In this document: in pieces, positions 16,880 through 27,357 of the stretch
How the letters are laid out: every line of letters begins with the position of its first letter
How positions within the stretch are numbered: position 1 is the first letter of the stretch
Assembly (NCBI RefSeq): GCF_008064665.1
Contig: NZ_VRZA01000010.1
Span: 43,277 to 107,276, forward strand
From: Parahaliea maris
GTDB taxonomy: Bacteria; Pseudomonadota; Gammaproteobacteria; Pseudomonadales; Halieaceae
Length of the DNA: 64,000 bases
Reading direction: 5' to 3'
Notes under the pieces: model-generated
What the model was told of the DNA's origin: nothing
Databases searched by the model: none
The model's input: only the letters and a program-made list of their open reading frames with translations
Program-made: the position numbers and the translations under genes

Positions 16880-18409
16880 TTACCGGCGCCGGCGCCGTTC
16901 ACTGGGGCTGTAGCTGGACAGCCACATCACCGCCAGGGCCAGCCAGCAGCCGCTGATCAGCGGGGTCACTCCAAAACGCGTGAAGGGGGTCTCCCCCAGC
17001 ATGACCTGAACCTCGCCAGTCAGCACGGTCTCCACAAACTGTTCGCTCTGGGCCTGGAGTTGGCCGCGCTGGTCGATGATCGCGGAAACACCGTTGTTGG
17101 TGCCGCGCACGACGTAGCGGCCATTTTCCAGGGCGCGCAGCTGCGCCATCTGCAGGTGTTGCAGCGGTCCGATCGAATCCCCGAACCAGCTGTCGTTACT
17201 GATGGTCAGCAGCAGGTCCGCGTCGCGGGAGGCCTGCGCTACCTGCTGTGGGTAGACAATTTCGTAGCAAATCAGAGGTGCCACCCGCCAGGGGCCGGCA
17301 CGGAGCGCAGCCTGGTCGGGGCTGCCGGGGGTAAAACCGGACATCGGCAGGTCGAAGAAGGCGATCAGTCCCCGCAACCACTCCTCCAGCGGCACATACT
17401 CTCCGAAGGGCACCAGGCGTTGCTTGTGGTAGACACCCTCGCCCTCGCCGAGCGCAACGATACTGTTGTAGTACCGCCCCGGTTCACTCCCGCGCCAGGG
17501 CACGCCGCTGATCAGTGTGGTACCCCGTTCTGCAGCCCGATTGGCAATTGGCTCAAACCAGCGCGTCATATCCTGGTAGTAGCGCGGCACCGCGGACTCC
17601 GGCCAGACCACGATATCCGCACCGTAGAGCGGGGCCATGACGGTGCCGTACTGGCGCAGAATATGCGGCAGGTAGTCCCTGTCCCACTTTTTTTCCTGGG
17701 GTATGTTTGGCTGGTAAAGCGCCACCTGCAGGCTGGATTCGCTGGCGGGGGCGACCCACTCCACCGGTTTCAGCAGGGCGCCGCCCGCCCAGGTAATGGC
17801 GAGGCTGATCGCCGCGGAGGCCCAGGCCGACGCCCGGCGCCGGCGCCAGGCCAGGTAGAGGCTGGAGGCGGTGATGGCGCAGGCGAAGGACAGGCCAAAC
17901 ACGCCGGTAATCGGCGCCCAGCCAGCCAGCGGGGTATCGATGTGGGCGTAGCCCAGGTACAACCAGGGGAAGCCCGTCAGGACCCAGCCCCGGAGCCATT
18001 CGAACAGCACCCACAGGACCGGAAACCCCAGCGTGAGGCCGGCCGGTAGCGGCCTTATCCAGCGCGCGTAACACCAGGCGAAGAGGGCATGGAACAGGGC
18101 CAGGCCAGCGCAGAACAGTACGGTCAGGAAGACCGCCAGCGGTATCGAGGCGTAGCCGTAGACGTGAATGCTGACATAGACCCAGGACACGCCGGTGCCG
18201 AAGAAGCCGAGCCCAAACAGCCAGCCGCGCCACAGTGCCTGTCGCCCGGAGCAGCGCCCCAGCAAGGCGCACAGGGCGAGACAGGCGAGGATGCCCGCCG
18301 GCCAGAAATTGTAGGGGGCCAGCGACAGGGTGACCAGAGCCCCCGCCAGCACAGACAACAGCGGCGCCAGCCAGCGCTCGAGGCCGGTTGGGGGGCGCTG
18401 CAGGGACAC
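16880..18409 (-). CDS. lnt: Apolipoprotein N-acyltransferase
   Basis: A 509-residue inner-membrane enzyme. Six to seven hydrophobic helices cover the first 210 residues and are followed by a periplasmic nitrilase domain. The catalytic triad is visible as Glu in WPESAVPRYY, Lys in YHKQRLVPFGEYVPL and Cys in PLICYEIVYP. It adds the third acyl chain to the N-terminal Cys of lipoproteins. The GTG start lies 4 bp after the corC stop. The gene order miaB-ybeZ-ybeY-corC-lnt, all leftward, is the conserved gammaproteobacterial arrangement and confirms the call. Confidence 0.96.
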   Translation of the reverse strand: MSLQRPPTGLERWLAPLLSVLAGALVTLSLAPYNFWPAGILACLALCALLGRCSGRQALWRGWLFGLGFFGTGVSWVYVSIHVYGYASIPLAVFLTVLFCAGLALFHALFAWCYARWIRPLPAGLTLGFPVLWVLFEWLRGWVLTGFPWLYLGYAHIDTPLAGWAPITGVFGLSFACAITASSLYLAWRRRRASAWASAAISLAITWAGGALLKPVEWVAPASESSLQVALYQPNIPQEKKWDRDYLPHILRQYGTVMAPLYGADIVVWPESAVPRYYQDMTRWFEPIANRAAERGTTLISGVPWRGSEPGRYYNSIVALGEGEGVYHKQRLVPFGEYVPLEEWLRGLIAFFDLPMSGFTPGSPDQAALRAGPWRVAPLICYEIVYPQQVAQASRDADLLLTISNDSWFGDSIGPLQHLQMAQLRALENGRYVVRGTNNGVSAIIDQRGQLQAQSEQFVETVLTGEVQVMLGETPFTRFGVTPLISGCWLALAVMWLSSYSPSERRRRR

Positions 18410-18413
18410 CGGG

Positions 18414-19259
18414 CTAGTCTTCCACCGGCCGCATGCGCAGGCTGTGGATCTTGCGCTGGTCGGCGTTGATTACCTTGAATTCGAAATTGTCGATGGTGGT
18501 GACCTCGTTGCGCGCGGGCATATGACCGAAGGCCTGGATGACCAGGCCCCCGATGGTGTCGAATTCCTCGTCGCTGAAGGTCGTCTTGAAATGCTCGTTG
18601 AAGTCCTCGATCGGCGTCAGCGCCTTGATGAAGTAGTCTTCGTCGGAGATCTTGCGGATGAACTGGTCTTCCTCGTGGTCAGTCTCGTCCTCGATGTCGC
18701 CGACAATCTCTTCCAGCACATCCTCGATGGTGACCAGGCCCGCCACGCCGCCGTACTCGTCGATCACGATGGCCATGTGGTTGCGGTTCTCACGGAACTC
18801 CCGCAGCAGGACGTTGAGGCGCTTGCTCTCGGGTACGACCACGGTGGGGCGCAGCAGGTCGCGGATCTCGAAGTCGCTGTTGTCCTTGCTGAGGATCTGC
18901 GGCAGCAGGTCCTTGGCCAGCAGGATGCCCAGCACGTCGTCCGGGCTGTCGCCCACTACCGGGTAGCGGGAGTGGGCCGAGCGAATGATCTGGGGCAGGA
19001 GCTCCTCCAGAGTGGACTCCGCCTTGATCACCACCATCTGCGCCCGCGGGATCATGATGTCCCGGGCCTGCATACCGCTGACTTTCATTGCCCCTTCCAT
19101 GATGCTGCGGGCGTCCTCGTCGATCACCTCGTTCTCGGCGGCGATCGACAGGACCTCTTCGAGGTCATTCCGGCTGTGGGGATCCGAGGAAAATAGCAGG
19201 GCGATTTTCTCGAGCCAGGACTTGTCGCCTGAATCGTTGCCGTCGCGGTCTTCGCTCAT
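18414..19259 (-). CDS. corC: CorC/YbeX family CBS-domain protein
   Basis: A 281-residue soluble protein with an acidic N-terminus, a pair of CBS domains (about residues 65-190, including [10 protein letters not shown] and [21 protein letters not shown]) and a C-terminal CorC/HlyC transporter-associated domain ([15 protein letters not shown]). Family members are linked to magnesium/cobalt resistance and, in Escherichia coli YbeX, to ribosome metabolism. Its ATG overlaps the stop of ybeY by four bases (ATGA), so translation is coupled. Nothing in the sequence departs from the family. Confidence 0.93.
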   Translation of the reverse strand: MSEDRDGNDSGDKSWLEKIALLFSSDPHSRNDLEEVLSIAAENEVIDEDARSIMEGAMKVSGMQARDIMIPRAQMVVIKAESTLEELLPQIIRSAHSRYPVVGDSPDDVLGILLAKDLLPQILSKDNSDFEIRDLLRPTVVVPESKRLNVLLREFRENRNHMAIVIDEYGGVAGLVTIEDVLEEIVGDIEDETDHEEDQFIRKISDEDYFIKALTPIEDFNEHFKTTFSDEEFDTIGGLVIQAFGHMPARNEVTTIDNFEFKVINADQRKIHSLRMRPVED

Positions 19260-19798
19260 CGCGGGTTGTGCTCCTTGGGGGTATTGGCAGGCGCTTCTGT
19301 GAGTGTGTTGGTGAGAGCGTCTGCGGGCTTGTTGGCTTGCGTATCTGCCGTGTAGGGGCAGGGGATGTCGAGGGCGGCCAGGACCCGGGTTTCCAGGGCC
19401 TCCATGGCTTCTGCCTCGTCGTCTTCGATGTGGTCGTACCCCAGCAGGTGCAGCGTGCCGTGCACGGTCATGTGGGCCCAGTGGGCCGCCAGTGGCTTGC
19501 CCTGTTCCGCCGCCTCGTCGGCGACCACGGGCGCGCAGATGACGATGTCACCGAGCAGGGGCAGGCCGAGTTCCGGCGGTAGGTCAGAGGGGAACGACAG
19601 CACGTTGGTTGGCCTGGGCTTGTCGCGATACTGGCCGTTGAGTTCGGTCATTTCCTCGCGATCCACCAGGCGTACGGAGATTTCAGTGTCCTGGCCTTCC
19701 CGGTGCCCGGCCAGGGCGGCTTCGATCCAGCTTGTTATGTCGTCCTCGTCGGGTGCGGGTTCGGCACTGGCGCGCTGGATATCCACGATCAGGGTCAC
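19256..19798 (-). CDS. ybeY: Endoribonuclease YbeY, rRNA maturation factor
   Basis: A 180-residue zinc metalloprotein. The metal motif [11 protein letters not shown] (HxxxHxxGxDH) is intact near the C-terminus and the conserved [12 protein letters not shown] is upstream. YbeY matures 16S rRNA 3' ends and acts in ribosome quality control. About 30 residues after the family's usual end form a low-complexity Ala/Thr/Asn/Pro tail ([15 protein letters not shown]). Its GTG start overlaps the ybeZ stop by four bases and its stop overlaps the corC start, so the three genes are translationally coupled. Confidence 0.95.
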   Translation of the reverse strand: MTLIVDIQRASAEPAPDEDDITSWIEAALAGHREGQDTEISVRLVDREEMTELNGQYRDKPRPTNVLSFPSDLPPELGLPLLGDIVICAPVVADEAAEQGKPLAAHWAHMTVHGTLHLLGYDHIEDDEAEAMEALETRVLAALDIPCPYTADTQANKPADALTNTLTEAPANTPKEHNPR

Positions 19799-20859
19799 GG
19801 TCGGCTTTTGTCCCGGTTTTTATCGCGATTGCTCTCGCGACCGGCATCGAGCGGTGTCGCCTTGTCTTCGGCGGCGTCGTAGGCCTCGACAATACGCTGT
19901 ACCAGGGGGTGGCGCACCACGTCCTTGTTGCCGAACCAGGTGAAACCGATGCCCTCCACCTCGTGCAGGATATTGCTGACGTGGGTCAGTCCGCTCTGGG
20001 TGCCCCGGGGCAGGTCGATCTGGGTGGCATCGCCGGTGATCACCGCGGTGGAACCGAAACCGATCCGGGTCAGGAACATTTTCATCTGCTCCCGGGTGGT
20101 GTTCTGGGCTTCATCGAGGATGATGAAAGAATTGTTCAGGGTGCGGCCGCGCATGAACGCCAGTGGGGCCACCTCGATGATGTTGCGCTCGATGTACTTG
20201 TTCACGGTCTCGAAGCCGAGCATCTCGTACAGGGCGTCGTACAGGGGGCGCAGGTAGGGGTCGATCTTCTGGGTCAGGTCGCCGGGCAGGAAGCCCAGTT
20301 TCTCCCCGGCCTCGACTGCCGGGCGCACCAGCAGGATACGGCGTACCCGCTCTTCCAGCAGGGCCTCGACGGCGCAGGCCACCGCCAGGAAGGTTTTACC
20401 GGTACCGGCGGGACCAATGCCGAAGTTGATGTCGCACAGCTTGATGGTGCGCACATAGCTCTGCTGGTTCTTGCCCCGGGGTTTGACCGACGCCCGCTTG
20501 GTGCGGATGACCTGGATGGCCTCCACCGGCGTCTCGGCGTTTTCCGCCAGGTGCTCGAGCCCCGATTGCTGCAGGTGCAGGTGCAGTGACTCCGGCGACA
20601 GGCCCACGCCCTGGCACACCTCGGCGTACAGGTGAATCAACAGGTTTTTTGCAGCGGCCACATTGCTGGCCTGGCCTGTGAGCTGGAACTGGTTGCCCCG
20701 GTTGTGGATGGTGATGCCCAGGCGCTTTTCGATCTGGCGCAGGTGACTGTCCAGCTGGCCGCAAAGCAGGGCCAGATGGCGCGGGTCATTGGGTTCCAGG
20801 GTGAGGCTTTGCTGTGTCGATGCGGTCGCAGGGGACGGCGTCGGGGATTCGCTGTTCAA
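19795..20859 (-). CDS. ybeZ: PhoH-like ATPase YbeZ
   Basis: A 354-residue PhoH family ATPase with an N-terminal KH-like region ([18 protein letters not shown]), Walker A GPAGTGKT and Walker [10 protein letters not shown], followed by GDATQIDLP. It partners YbeY, with which it overlaps, and is thought to act in RNA processing. The start is TTG at 20859, which gives about 20 residues before the conserved LTLEPND motif, as in the Escherichia coli protein. The ribosome site before it is weak. It is 97 bp downstream of miaB, so it may share or have its own promoter. Confidence 0.94.
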   Translation of the reverse strand: MNSESPTPSPATASTQQSLTLEPNDPRHLALLCGQLDSHLRQIEKRLGITIHNRGNQFQLTGQASNVAAAKNLLIHLYAEVCQGVGLSPESLHLHLQQSGLEHLAENAETPVEAIQVIRTKRASVKPRGKNQQSYVRTIKLCDINFGIGPAGTGKTFLAVACAVEALLEERVRRILLVRPAVEAGEKLGFLPGDLTQKIDPYLRPLYDALYEMLGFETVNKYIERNIIEVAPLAFMRGRTLNNSFIILDEAQNTTREQMKMFLTRIGFGSTAVITGDATQIDLPRGTQSGLTHVSNILHEVEGIGFTWFGNKDVVRHPLVQRIVEAYDAAEDKATPLDAGRESNRDKNRDKSRP

Positions 20860-20956
20860 ATCGTTAGTCGGCCAAGGATGGCAAGGGATTGAAATTCAAA
20901 GGATATACCGGAATCTGGCTCAGTCAACCTTGTCTGAAAACAGTCCCGGGACTGTT

Positions 20957-22306
20957 TCAGGCCGGTTGCAACTCACCGCGCAGGGAGTTGGGCAGGGCCT
21001 CATGGACCAGGATGTCGGCAAATTCACCGATCAGGCTCAGGTCTGCACAGGCGAAATTGACCACCCGGTTGTTTTCAGTGCGGCCCTGGAGCTGCCCGGG
21101 GTCCTTTTTGGACACGCCGGTCACCAGTACCCGGTGGGTTTTGCCCACCATGCGCCGGCTGATTTCCTGGGCGTGCTGGTTGATGCGGGTCTGCAGAATC
21201 TGCAGGCGCTGCTTCTTGGTGTCCTCATCGGTGTCGTCTGGCAGGTCCGAGGCGGGGGTGCCGGGGCGCGCGCTGTAGACAAAGCTGAAGGACGTGTCGA
21301 ATCCGATTTCTTCGACCAGTTTCATGGTGGCAGCGAAGTCTGCTTCGCTTTCTCCGGGGAAACCGATGATAAAGTCCGAGGAAATACTGATATCCGGGCG
21401 GATCTTGCGCAAACGGCGGATCTTGGACTTGTACTCCAGCGCCGTGTGGCCGCGCTTCATGGCCATCAGGATGCGGTCCGAACCGCTCTGCACCGGCAGG
21501 TGCAGGTGATCCACCAGTTGGGGAATCTCGGCGTAGGCCTCGATCAGGGCGTCGGAGAATTCCACCGGGTGGGAGGTGGTGTAGCGGATCCGCTCGATGC
21601 CCGGAATGCGCGCCACGAAGTGCAGCAACTCGGCGAAATCGACGATCTCCCCGAGGTGGTTCTCACCGCGGTAGGCGTTCACGTTCTGGCCCAGCAGGTT
21701 CACTTCACGCACCCCGCCGGCCGCCAGGTGGGCGATTTCGGCGATCACGTCGTCCAGCGGGCGGGAAACCTCCTCGCCGCGGGTATAGGGCACCACGCAG
21801 AAGGTACAGTACTTACTGCAGCCCTCCATAATGGAGACAAAGGCGGTGGGGCCTTCCACCTTGGGTTCCGGCAGGCGGTCGAATTTCTCGATTTCCGGGA
21901 AGCTGACATCCACTACCAGGGTGCCACCGGGACCGGAGCCGGCGTTGGCGGCCCGGCTCTGCATCATGTCCGGGAGGCGGTGCAGGGTCTGGGGGCCGAA
22001 TACCAGGTCCACATAGGGGGCCCGCTTGCCGATTTCCTCGCCTTCCTGGCTGGCCACGCAGCCACCCACACCGATGATGAGGTCCGGGTTCTTCTGCTTC
22101 AGGTGCTTCCAGCGGCCCAGTTGGTGGAATACCTTCTCCTGGGCTTTTTCCCTTATGGAACAAGTGTTTAGCAGCAATACGTCGGCCTCCTCCGGGTTGT
22201 CGGTGGGGGTCAGGCCATGGCTTGCCTCGAGCAGATCGCGCATCCGCGCGGAGTCGTACTCGTTCATCTGGCAACCGTGTGTTTTGATGTAAAGCTTCTT
22301 GCTCAC
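20957..22306 (-). CDS. miaB: tRNA-2-methylthio-N6-dimethylallyladenosine synthase
   Basis: A 449-residue radical-SAM methylthiotransferase. The N-terminal UPF0004 domain has three cluster Cys in [21 protein letters not shown] and GGCVASQEG. The radical-SAM Cys are in [17 protein letters not shown], and a C-terminal TRAM domain follows. It adds the methylthio group to i6A37 in tRNAs. GTG at 22306 is preferred: it yields [19 protein letters not shown], aligned with Escherichia coli MiaB, and leaves room for a leader after the -10 at 22356-22361. An in-frame TTG at 22345 would lie almost at the transcript start. Confidence 0.95.
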   Translation of the reverse strand: MSKKLYIKTHGCQMNEYDSARMRDLLEASHGLTPTDNPEEADVLLLNTCSIREKAQEKVFHQLGRWKHLKQKNPDLIIGVGGCVASQEGEEIGKRAPYVDLVFGPQTLHRLPDMMQSRAANAGSGPGGTLVVDVSFPEIEKFDRLPEPKVEGPTAFVSIMEGCSKYCTFCVVPYTRGEEVSRPLDDVIAEIAHLAAGGVREVNLLGQNVNAYRGENHLGEIVDFAELLHFVARIPGIERIRYTTSHPVEFSDALIEAYAEIPQLVDHLHLPVQSGSDRILMAMKRGHTALEYKSKIRRLRKIRPDISISSDFIIGFPGESEADFAATMKLVEEIGFDTSFSFVYSARPGTPASDLPDDTDEDTKKQRLQILQTRINQHAQEISRRMVGKTHRVLVTGVSKKDPGQLQGRTENNRVVNFACADLSLIGEFADILVHEALPNSLRGELQPA

Positions 22307-22355
22307 GTCACTGGCCGCTCGCGGCGGCGAATCCGGGGGTTTCAAAGGGCAGCGG

Positions 22356-22361
22356 ATTATA
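22356..22361 (-). promoter_or_regulatory. Candidate -10 element for miaB
   Basis: Reading left, a perfect TATAAT occurs about 50 bp before the GTG chosen for miaB. A -35 match at normal spacing is poor, so the promoter call is modest. Its position argues against the upstream TTG start. Confidence 0.4.
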
Positions 22362-22520
22362 CAGATTCAGGGTGGCAAAACCCAGTGTTTATGCGGCTTC
22401 AACACTGGAAATTCGTGGGCAGGGTGGTAACATTGCCCGCCCCTGAATTTCGGCCTGCTGTGCCGGGTGCCAGGGACTAACCACGCGGCCGCCATTGTGT
22501 CGGCCCACTTAGAGGAAAGC

Positions 22521-22865
22521 ATGGCAAACCAACCCGTCTACAAGGTGATCTTCCAGAACGGTTCGCAGGTGTTCGAGGTGTTCGCGCGCCAGATCTACCA
22601 GAGTGATATGTGGGGCTTTATCGAGATCGAGGAGTTTATCTTCGGCGAGCGCTCGCAGATTGTGGTGGACCCCAGTGAAGAGAAGCTGAAGAACGAGTTC
22701 AACGGGGTAAAGCGCAGCTATATTCCGCTGCAGTCGGTGATTCGCATCGACGAGGTGGAAAAAGAGGGTTCAGCCAAGGTTTCCGAGAACACGCCCCGCG
22801 AGGGCAATATCACCAGCTTCCCGTTTCCAGGGGCCAATCTGCCGGGGCAGCAGAGCGAGGACTGA
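22521..22865 (+). CDS. DUF1820 family protein
   Basis: A 114-residue soluble protein of the DUF1820 family. It starts MANQPVYKVIFQNGSQVFEVFAR and contains the conserved GFIEIEEFIFGE and RSYIPLQSVIRIDEVE segments; the last 30 residues are polar and disordered-looking (NITSFPFPGANLPG). ATG at 22521 has AGAGGA at the right distance; upstream in-frame starts lack one. The family has no established function and is common in gammaproteobacteria near miaB, here divergent from it. No enzyme motif, signal or membrane segment is visible. Confidence 0.85.
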   Translation: MANQPVYKVIFQNGSQVFEVFARQIYQSDMWGFIEIEEFIFGERSQIVVDPSEEKLKNEFNGVKRSYIPLQSVIRIDEVEKEGSAKVSENTPREGNITSFPFPGANLPGQQSED

Positions 22866-22916
22866 GTTCTTTTTAACCCCGCTGCGTGGTGTTCAGGTAC
22901 TCCGAATTAGCTTGAG

Positions 22917-23052
22917 TGGCGGCCCGCGAACCGCAGGGCCCCTCCGCGACACGCTACAAGCACGTCCATGTGCGCTCGACAGTCCGATCGCGGCCCGGGC
23001 CATCCATGGCCGCTGACGGTCTCTTCGGGGCCCTCCGGTCCGCGGCCCTTCA
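22917..23052. repeat. REP-like intergenic palindromic element A
   Basis: Imperfect outer arms (GCGGCCCGCGAACCGCAGGG near 22918 against the complement of the CCCTCCGGTCCGCGGCCC stretch near 23031-23048) enclose a CACGTCCATGTGCG stretch and a perfect GGCCAT-CC-ATGGCC hairpin at 22998-23011. The CGCGACACGCT...ACGTCCATG...GCTCGAC layout resembles intergenic repeats common in marine gammaproteobacteria. Family membership was not tested. Confidence 0.55.
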
Positions 23053-23130
23053 GTCAACGCGCAATACTTCGAAACTGCCCCTGTCGATTGGGAAATTTGC
23101 TCGTGCGAAGTCCCGTCGCTTGAATCGCAG

Positions 23131-23242
23131 GTGTGGACATCGGGTAGCCCCTGCCCGGACTTTCTGCGACATGGATGTCGCAGAGAAGCCCCCATGGACG
23201 GGTTCACGGCGTGTCCGGGCAGGGGCTACGCGGTGGCCGCAC
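23131..23242. repeat. Nested palindromic element B
   Basis: Perfect 17-bp outer arms GTAGCCCCTGCCCGGAC (23144-23160) and GTCCGGGCAGGGGCTAC (23213-23229) enclose a perfect inner hairpin TCTGCGACAT-GG-ATGTCGCAGA (23163-23184). Weaker complementarity continues outward to about 23131 and 23242. The CATGGATG core mirrors the CATCCATG core of element A. The structure fits a REP/BIME-like repeat or a small non-autonomous element. Confidence 0.65.
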
Positions 23243-23311
23243 CGCCACCAGACGTGAGCAGAGCCACCTTCTAACAAGTTCGTGGGCTAAGCAGAGTTCT
23301 CGAGCGTGAAG

Positions 23312-23336
23312 CGCAGCACAGTGAATCAGTGCTGCG
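23312..23336. terminator. Stem-loop downstream of the aminotransferase
   Basis: CGCAGCAC (23312-23319) pairs perfectly with GTGCTGCG (23329-23336) around a 9-base loop, just beyond the leftward aminotransferase stop at 23355. There is no U-tract on the leftward transcript, so intrinsic termination is uncertain. Confidence 0.4.
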
Positions 23337-23354
23337 TTCAATAATAGAGGAGGT

Positions 23355-24641
23355 TCAGCCCTCCAATTCCGCCAGCCGCTGCTTCACACTCGCCAGCTTC
23401 ACGCACACCACAAAGGCATCCACACTCGCCTGCACATCCGCCGCCGAGGGGAAAGTCGGCGCCAGACGAATATTGCGATCGGCTTCGTCCTTGCCGTAGG
23501 GGAACGTCGCGCCCGCCGGGGTCAGCTTCACGCCGATATTACCCGCCAGGTCCACCACCTCCTGGGCCAGGCCCGGGCGGGTGTCGAAAGAGACAAAGTA
23601 GCCGCCACGGGGTGCCGTCCACTCGCCCATGCCAGTGCCGCCAAGTTCCCGGTCCAGCGTATCCAGCACCGCCTCGAAGCGGGGGCGAATCAGTGCCGCG
23701 TGCTTCTCCATATGCTCGGTTACACCCGCGCTGTCCTTCAGGAAGCGCACGTGGCGCAGCTGGTTGACCTTGTCCGGGCCGATGGTCTGGAAGGCCAGGT
23801 GGGCCTTGAGGGTGGAGAGGTTGCGTTCGCTGCTGCCGATGAAGGACACGCCGGCGCCGGCGAAGGTGATCTTCGAGGTAGAGCCGAACTGGAACACGCC
23901 GTCCATGGTGTCGTACTTGCGGCAGTATTCGCTGATCGGGGCCAGTGCGGGGGCGTCGTCGTAGAGGGTGTGTACCGCGTAGGCGTTGTCCCACATCACG
24001 ATGAAGTGGTCACCGGCGATCTGTGGGAGCCTGGCGATGCGCTCGACCGTGTCGTCGCTGTAGACGGTGCCGGTGGGGTTGCTGAAGCGGGGGACGCACC
24101 AGATGCCCTTGATGGACGGGTCCGCCTTGACCAGTTTCTCCACCTCGTCCATGTCCGGGCCGGACTCCAGCAGCGGCACCGGAATCATCTCGATGTGCAT
24201 GTACTCGCAGATGGAGAAGTGGCGGTCGTAGCCGGGTACGGGGCATAGGAACTTGATGCTGTCGTTGAGCGCCCAGGCGGTGTCTTCGCCGCGCAGGCCC
24301 TCGTTCATGGCAAAGTCAACCACCTGGTACATCAGGGTGAGGCTGCTATTGCCGCCGACCAGGGTCTCTTCCGGAGTGGTGCCGATCAGGGCGCCAAACA
24401 GGGCGCGGGCTTCCGCCAGGCCGTCGAGGCCGCCGTAGTTGCGGACGTCGGTACCGTCGGCGGCGCGGTAGTCGCCGGCCAGCACGCCGTCGAGGCTGTC
24501 GGACAGGGAGACCTGCTCAACGCCGGGCTTGCCGCGGGTAAGGTCCAGTGCCAGCTTGCGCTCGGCGAGTTGGTCGTAGCTGGCGTAGAGTTCCTCGAGC
24601 CTGGTTTTCAGCTCGCTCTCGGAGGCCTGTTCAATATGCAC
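23355..24641 (-). CDS. PLP-dependent aminotransferase, aspartate aminotransferase-like (MocR-type subgroup)
   Basis: A 428-residue class I/II aminotransferase of the subgroup often annotated as aspartate aminotransferase type Ic. It begins near ESELKTRLEELYASYDQLAERKLALDLTRGKP. Expected features are FSNPTGTVYSD, MWDNAYAVHTL (PLP-ring Asp/Tyr) and FGSTSKITFAGAGVSF with the Schiff-base Lys. GTG at 24641 is preceded by AGGAG six bases upstream. Longer in-frame extensions to 24851 are low-complexity and would overlap the Lon promoter, so they are rejected. It is divergent from the Lon gene. It probably transfers amino groups between aspartate or glutamate and 2-oxoacids. Confidence 0.88.
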   Translation of the reverse strand: MHIEQASESELKTRLEELYASYDQLAERKLALDLTRGKPGVEQVSLSDSLDGVLAGDYRAADGTDVRNYGGLDGLAEARALFGALIGTTPEETLVGGNSSLTLMYQVVDFAMNEGLRGEDTAWALNDSIKFLCPVPGYDRHFSICEYMHIEMIPVPLLESGPDMDEVEKLVKADPSIKGIWCVPRFSNPTGTVYSDDTVERIARLPQIAGDHFIVMWDNAYAVHTLYDDAPALAPISEYCRKYDTMDGVFQFGSTSKITFAGAGVSFIGSSERNLSTLKAHLAFQTIGPDKVNQLRHVRFLKDSAGVTEHMEKHAALIRPRFEAVLDTLDRELGGTGMGEWTAPRGGYFVSFDTRPGLAQEVVDLAGNIGVKLTPAGATFPYGKDEADRNIRLAPTFPSAADVQASVDAFVVCVKLASVKQRLAELEG

Positions 24642-24849
24642 CCTGTGCTCCTGTGTTGTGCTGTGGGCGGCCGGGCCGCCCGCGGAATGGACCTGAAAGT
24701 ATAGCGCCTGCATGGCGTCCAGAGAACGCGTGCAGAGCCCGGTGGCTTGAATTTGCCGGCTGCAGGCCCATATTAGTTGGCATATTCCCGCAAGTAAGTC
24801 CCGCAACCACTCCGTTAACGACAACGACAACGACAAGGCAGCCTCAGGC

Positions 24850-27285
24850 ATGGAAGAAACAGGAAACGGTGGTACAGAAGAAATCTCGGTCTCCTATGAG
24901 GAGTCACCGGGCCAGCACGCTCCTGCGGTGGCAGACGATATGCTGCCGGAAACGCTCTACCTCATTCCCAACCCTGTGCGGCCGTTTTTCCCCGGCCAGG
25001 TGCAGCCGGTGGCGATCAATCCAAAGGACTGGGGCGATACCCTGAAAGCGGTGGCCAAGGCCAATACCAACGTGATCGGACTCAGTTACGTCAACCAGCC
25101 CGACACCAGTTCGCTGACCCCCCGCCAGTTCCCCGACATCGGCTGCGTGGTGCGTCTGCACCAGGCTCCGGAGGGCAGTGGCGCGGCGCCTGGCCAGTTC
25201 CTGGCCCAGGGCCTGAAACGCTTTCGCATCGTGCGCTGGCTCAATGACAAGCCGCCGTACCTGGTCCAGGTGGAGTACCCCAAAAGCCAGGGTGATCGCG
25301 ACAGCGACGAGGTCAAGGCCTACGCGATGGCGCTGCTGCAGCAGATCAAGGAACTGCTGCCGCTGAACCCGCTGTACAGCGAGGAGCTCAAGCAATACAT
25401 GTCCAACTTCAACCCCAACCAGCCGAGCCTGCTGGCGGACTTCTCCGCCGCGCTGACCTCGGCCTCGGGGGAGGAGCTGCAGGAGATCCTGGACACGCTG
25501 CCCCTGCTGTCGCGCATGGACAAGTGCCTGACCCTGCTGCGCAAGGAGCGCGAGGTGGCTGAACTGCAGGGCAAGATCACCAGCCAGGTGAACGAGAAAG
25601 TGTCCGAGCAACAGCGCGAGTTTTTCCTGCGCGAACAGCTCAAGGTGATTCAGAAAGAACTCGGTATCTCCAAGGACGACCGGACCTCAGACGTGGAGCT
25701 GTTTCGCGAGCGAATCGCCGACATGATACTGCCGGCGGCGGCCAGGGAGCGGATCGAGGAAGAACTCGACAAGCTGTCCGTGCTCGAGACCGGCTCGCCG
25801 GAATACGGGGTGACCCGCAACTATCTCGACTGGGCGACCCAGGTGCCCTGGGGGGTGAACTCACCGGACAATCTCGAGCTGGGTCACGCCCGCGGGGTGC
25901 TCGACGAGCAGCACTCGGGGCTGGAGGACGTGAAAGACCGGATTCTGGAGTTCCTCGCGGTAGGTGCCTTCCGGGGAGAGATTGCCGGTTCCATCCTGCT
26001 ACTGGTAGGCCCGCCGGGAGTGGGCAAGACCAGTATCGGGCGTTCGGTGGCGGACGCCCTGGGGCGCAAGTTCTATCGCTTCAGTCTTGGCGGCATGCGC
26101 GACGAGGCCGAAATCAAGGGGCATCGGCGCACCTATATCGGCGCCATGCCCGGCAAGTTGATCCAGGCCCTGAAGGATGTGGAGGTGTCCAATCCGGTGA
26201 TCATGCTGGATGAGATCGACAAGATTGGCGCCTCCTACCAGGGGGATCCCGCCTCGGCGCTGCTGGAGGTGCTGGACCCGGAACAGAACAGCGAGTTTCT
26301 CGACCATTACCTCGACCTGCGCGTCGACCTGTCGAAGGTGCTGTTCGTGTGTACCGCCAACCAGCTGGATACCATTCCCGGGCCGCTGCTGGACCGCATG
26401 GAAATCATTCGTCTGGCCGGCTATGTGGCGGAGGAGAAACTGGCCATCGCCCGCAACCACCTGTGGCCCAAGCAGCTGGAGCGTCACGGCCTCAGCGATG
26501 ACCAGCTCAAGATCAACGACCCGGCGCTAAAGTACGTGATCGAGTCCTACTGCCGCGAGGCCGGTGTGCGTAATCTCGAGAAACAGCTGTCCCGCATCAT
26601 GCGCAAGAGCATCGTGCACATGCTCGACAGCAGTGAACAGAAAATGCGGGTGGGCAAGAAGGATATCGAGGAACTGCTGGGCAAGCCGCCCTTTGCCCAG
26701 GAGAAGCCCCTGCGCGGCGTGGGTGTGGCCACCGGTCTGGCGTGGACGGCGATGGGCGGCGCGACCCTGGCTATCGAGTCCTCCCAGATCCACACCCTGA
26801 ATCGCGGCTTCAAGACCACCGGCAAACTGGGTGAGGTCATGAAGGAGTCGGCGGAAATAGCCTACAGCTACGTGATCGCGCACCTCAGTGATTACGGCTG
26901 TGACCTGGACTTCTTCGACATGAGCATGGTCCACCTGCACGTGCCGGAGGGGGCTACGCCCAAGGACGGCCCCAGCGCCGGCATCACCATGGCGACAGCG
27001 CTGATTTCACTGGCGCGCAAGGAGCGGATCAAGCGCCCCCTGGCCATGACCGGTGAACTGACTCTCACGGGGCAGGTGCTGGCCGTGGGGGGGATTCGGG
27101 AAAAGGTCATCGCCGCCCGGCGCAGCAAGATCATGGAACTCATCCTGCCCAACGCCAACAAGCGGGACTTCGAGGAGTTGCCCGACTACCTGCGCGAGGG
27201 CATCAACGTGCACTTTGCCCGCAGTTACCGCGAGGTGTTCGAGTACGTATTCCACGAACATCGCCGTGATAAATCGCTGCACTAG
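24850..27285 (+). CDS. lon: ATP-dependent Lon protease
   Basis: An 811-residue Lon. It has an N-terminal substrate-recognition domain (about 35-230), a coiled-coil linker with [18 protein letters not shown], an AAA+ module with Walker A GPPGVGKT (387-394) and Walker [12 protein letters not shown], and a C-terminal protease domain. Catalytic Ser709 lies in PKDGPSAG and Lys752 in GGIREKV, 43 residues apart as in Escherichia coli Lon. It is not in the usual clpX-lon-hupB context, so it may be a second Lon copy. It is slightly longer at the N-terminus ([15 protein letters not shown]) than canonical Lon. Confidence 0.93.
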   Translation: MEETGNGGTEEISVSYEESPGQHAPAVADDMLPETLYLIPNPVRPFFPGQVQPVAINPKDWGDTLKAVAKANTNVIGLSYVNQPDTSSLTPRQFPDIGCVVRLHQAPEGSGAAPGQFLAQGLKRFRIVRWLNDKPPYLVQVEYPKSQGDRDSDEVKAYAMALLQQIKELLPLNPLYSEELKQYMSNFNPNQPSLLADFSAALTSASGEELQEILDTLPLLSRMDKCLTLLRKEREVAELQGKITSQVNEKVSEQQREFFLREQLKVIQKELGISKDDRTSDVELFRERIADMILPAAARERIEEELDKLSVLETGSPEYGVTRNYLDWATQVPWGVNSPDNLELGHARGVLDEQHSGLEDVKDRILEFLAVGAFRGEIAGSILLLVGPPGVGKTSIGRSVADALGRKFYRFSLGGMRDEAEIKGHRRTYIGAMPGKLIQALKDVEVSNPVIMLDEIDKIGASYQGDPASALLEVLDPEQNSEFLDHYLDLRVDLSKVLFVCTANQLDTIPGPLLDRMEIIRLAGYVAEEKLAIARNHLWPKQLERHGLSDDQLKINDPALKYVIESYCREAGVRNLEKQLSRIMRKSIVHMLDSSEQKMRVGKKDIEELLGKPPFAQEKPLRGVGVATGLAWTAMGGATLAIESSQIHTLNRGFKTTGKLGEVMKESAEIAYSYVIAHLSDYGCDLDFFDMSMVHLHVPEGATPKDGPSAGITMATALISLARKERIKRPLAMTGELTLTGQVLAVGGIREKVIAARRSKIMELILPNANKRDFEELPDYLREGINVHFARSYREVFEYVFHEHRRDKSLH

Positions 27286-27357
27286 GCCGTAGGCAGTGTC
27301 TTGCGCCGGAGGGTTGGCAGGTCCCTCTGGCACTATCCAACCTGGTGTGAGCGCAAC

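Larger units (their letters stand above)
22866..23354. other. 489-bp gap filled by repetitive palindromic elements
   Basis: No convincing gene is seen between the DUF1820 gene and the aminotransferase. The gap holds two nested inverted-repeat elements (22917-23052 and 23131-23242) and a stem-loop (23312-23336). Short open frames across it are by-products of the inverted repeats. Confidence 0.75.

Noticed and set aside
22910..23280. Short open frames in the repeat-rich gap before the aminotransferase
   Set aside because: They arise from inverted repeats read in both directions (the same peptide pattern appears on both strands) and lack ribosome sites.
24642..24851. N-terminal extension of the aminotransferase to 498 residues
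   Set aside because: The extension is low-complexity, overlaps the Lon start region, and GTG 24641 has a proper AGGAG site and the family's normal N-terminus.
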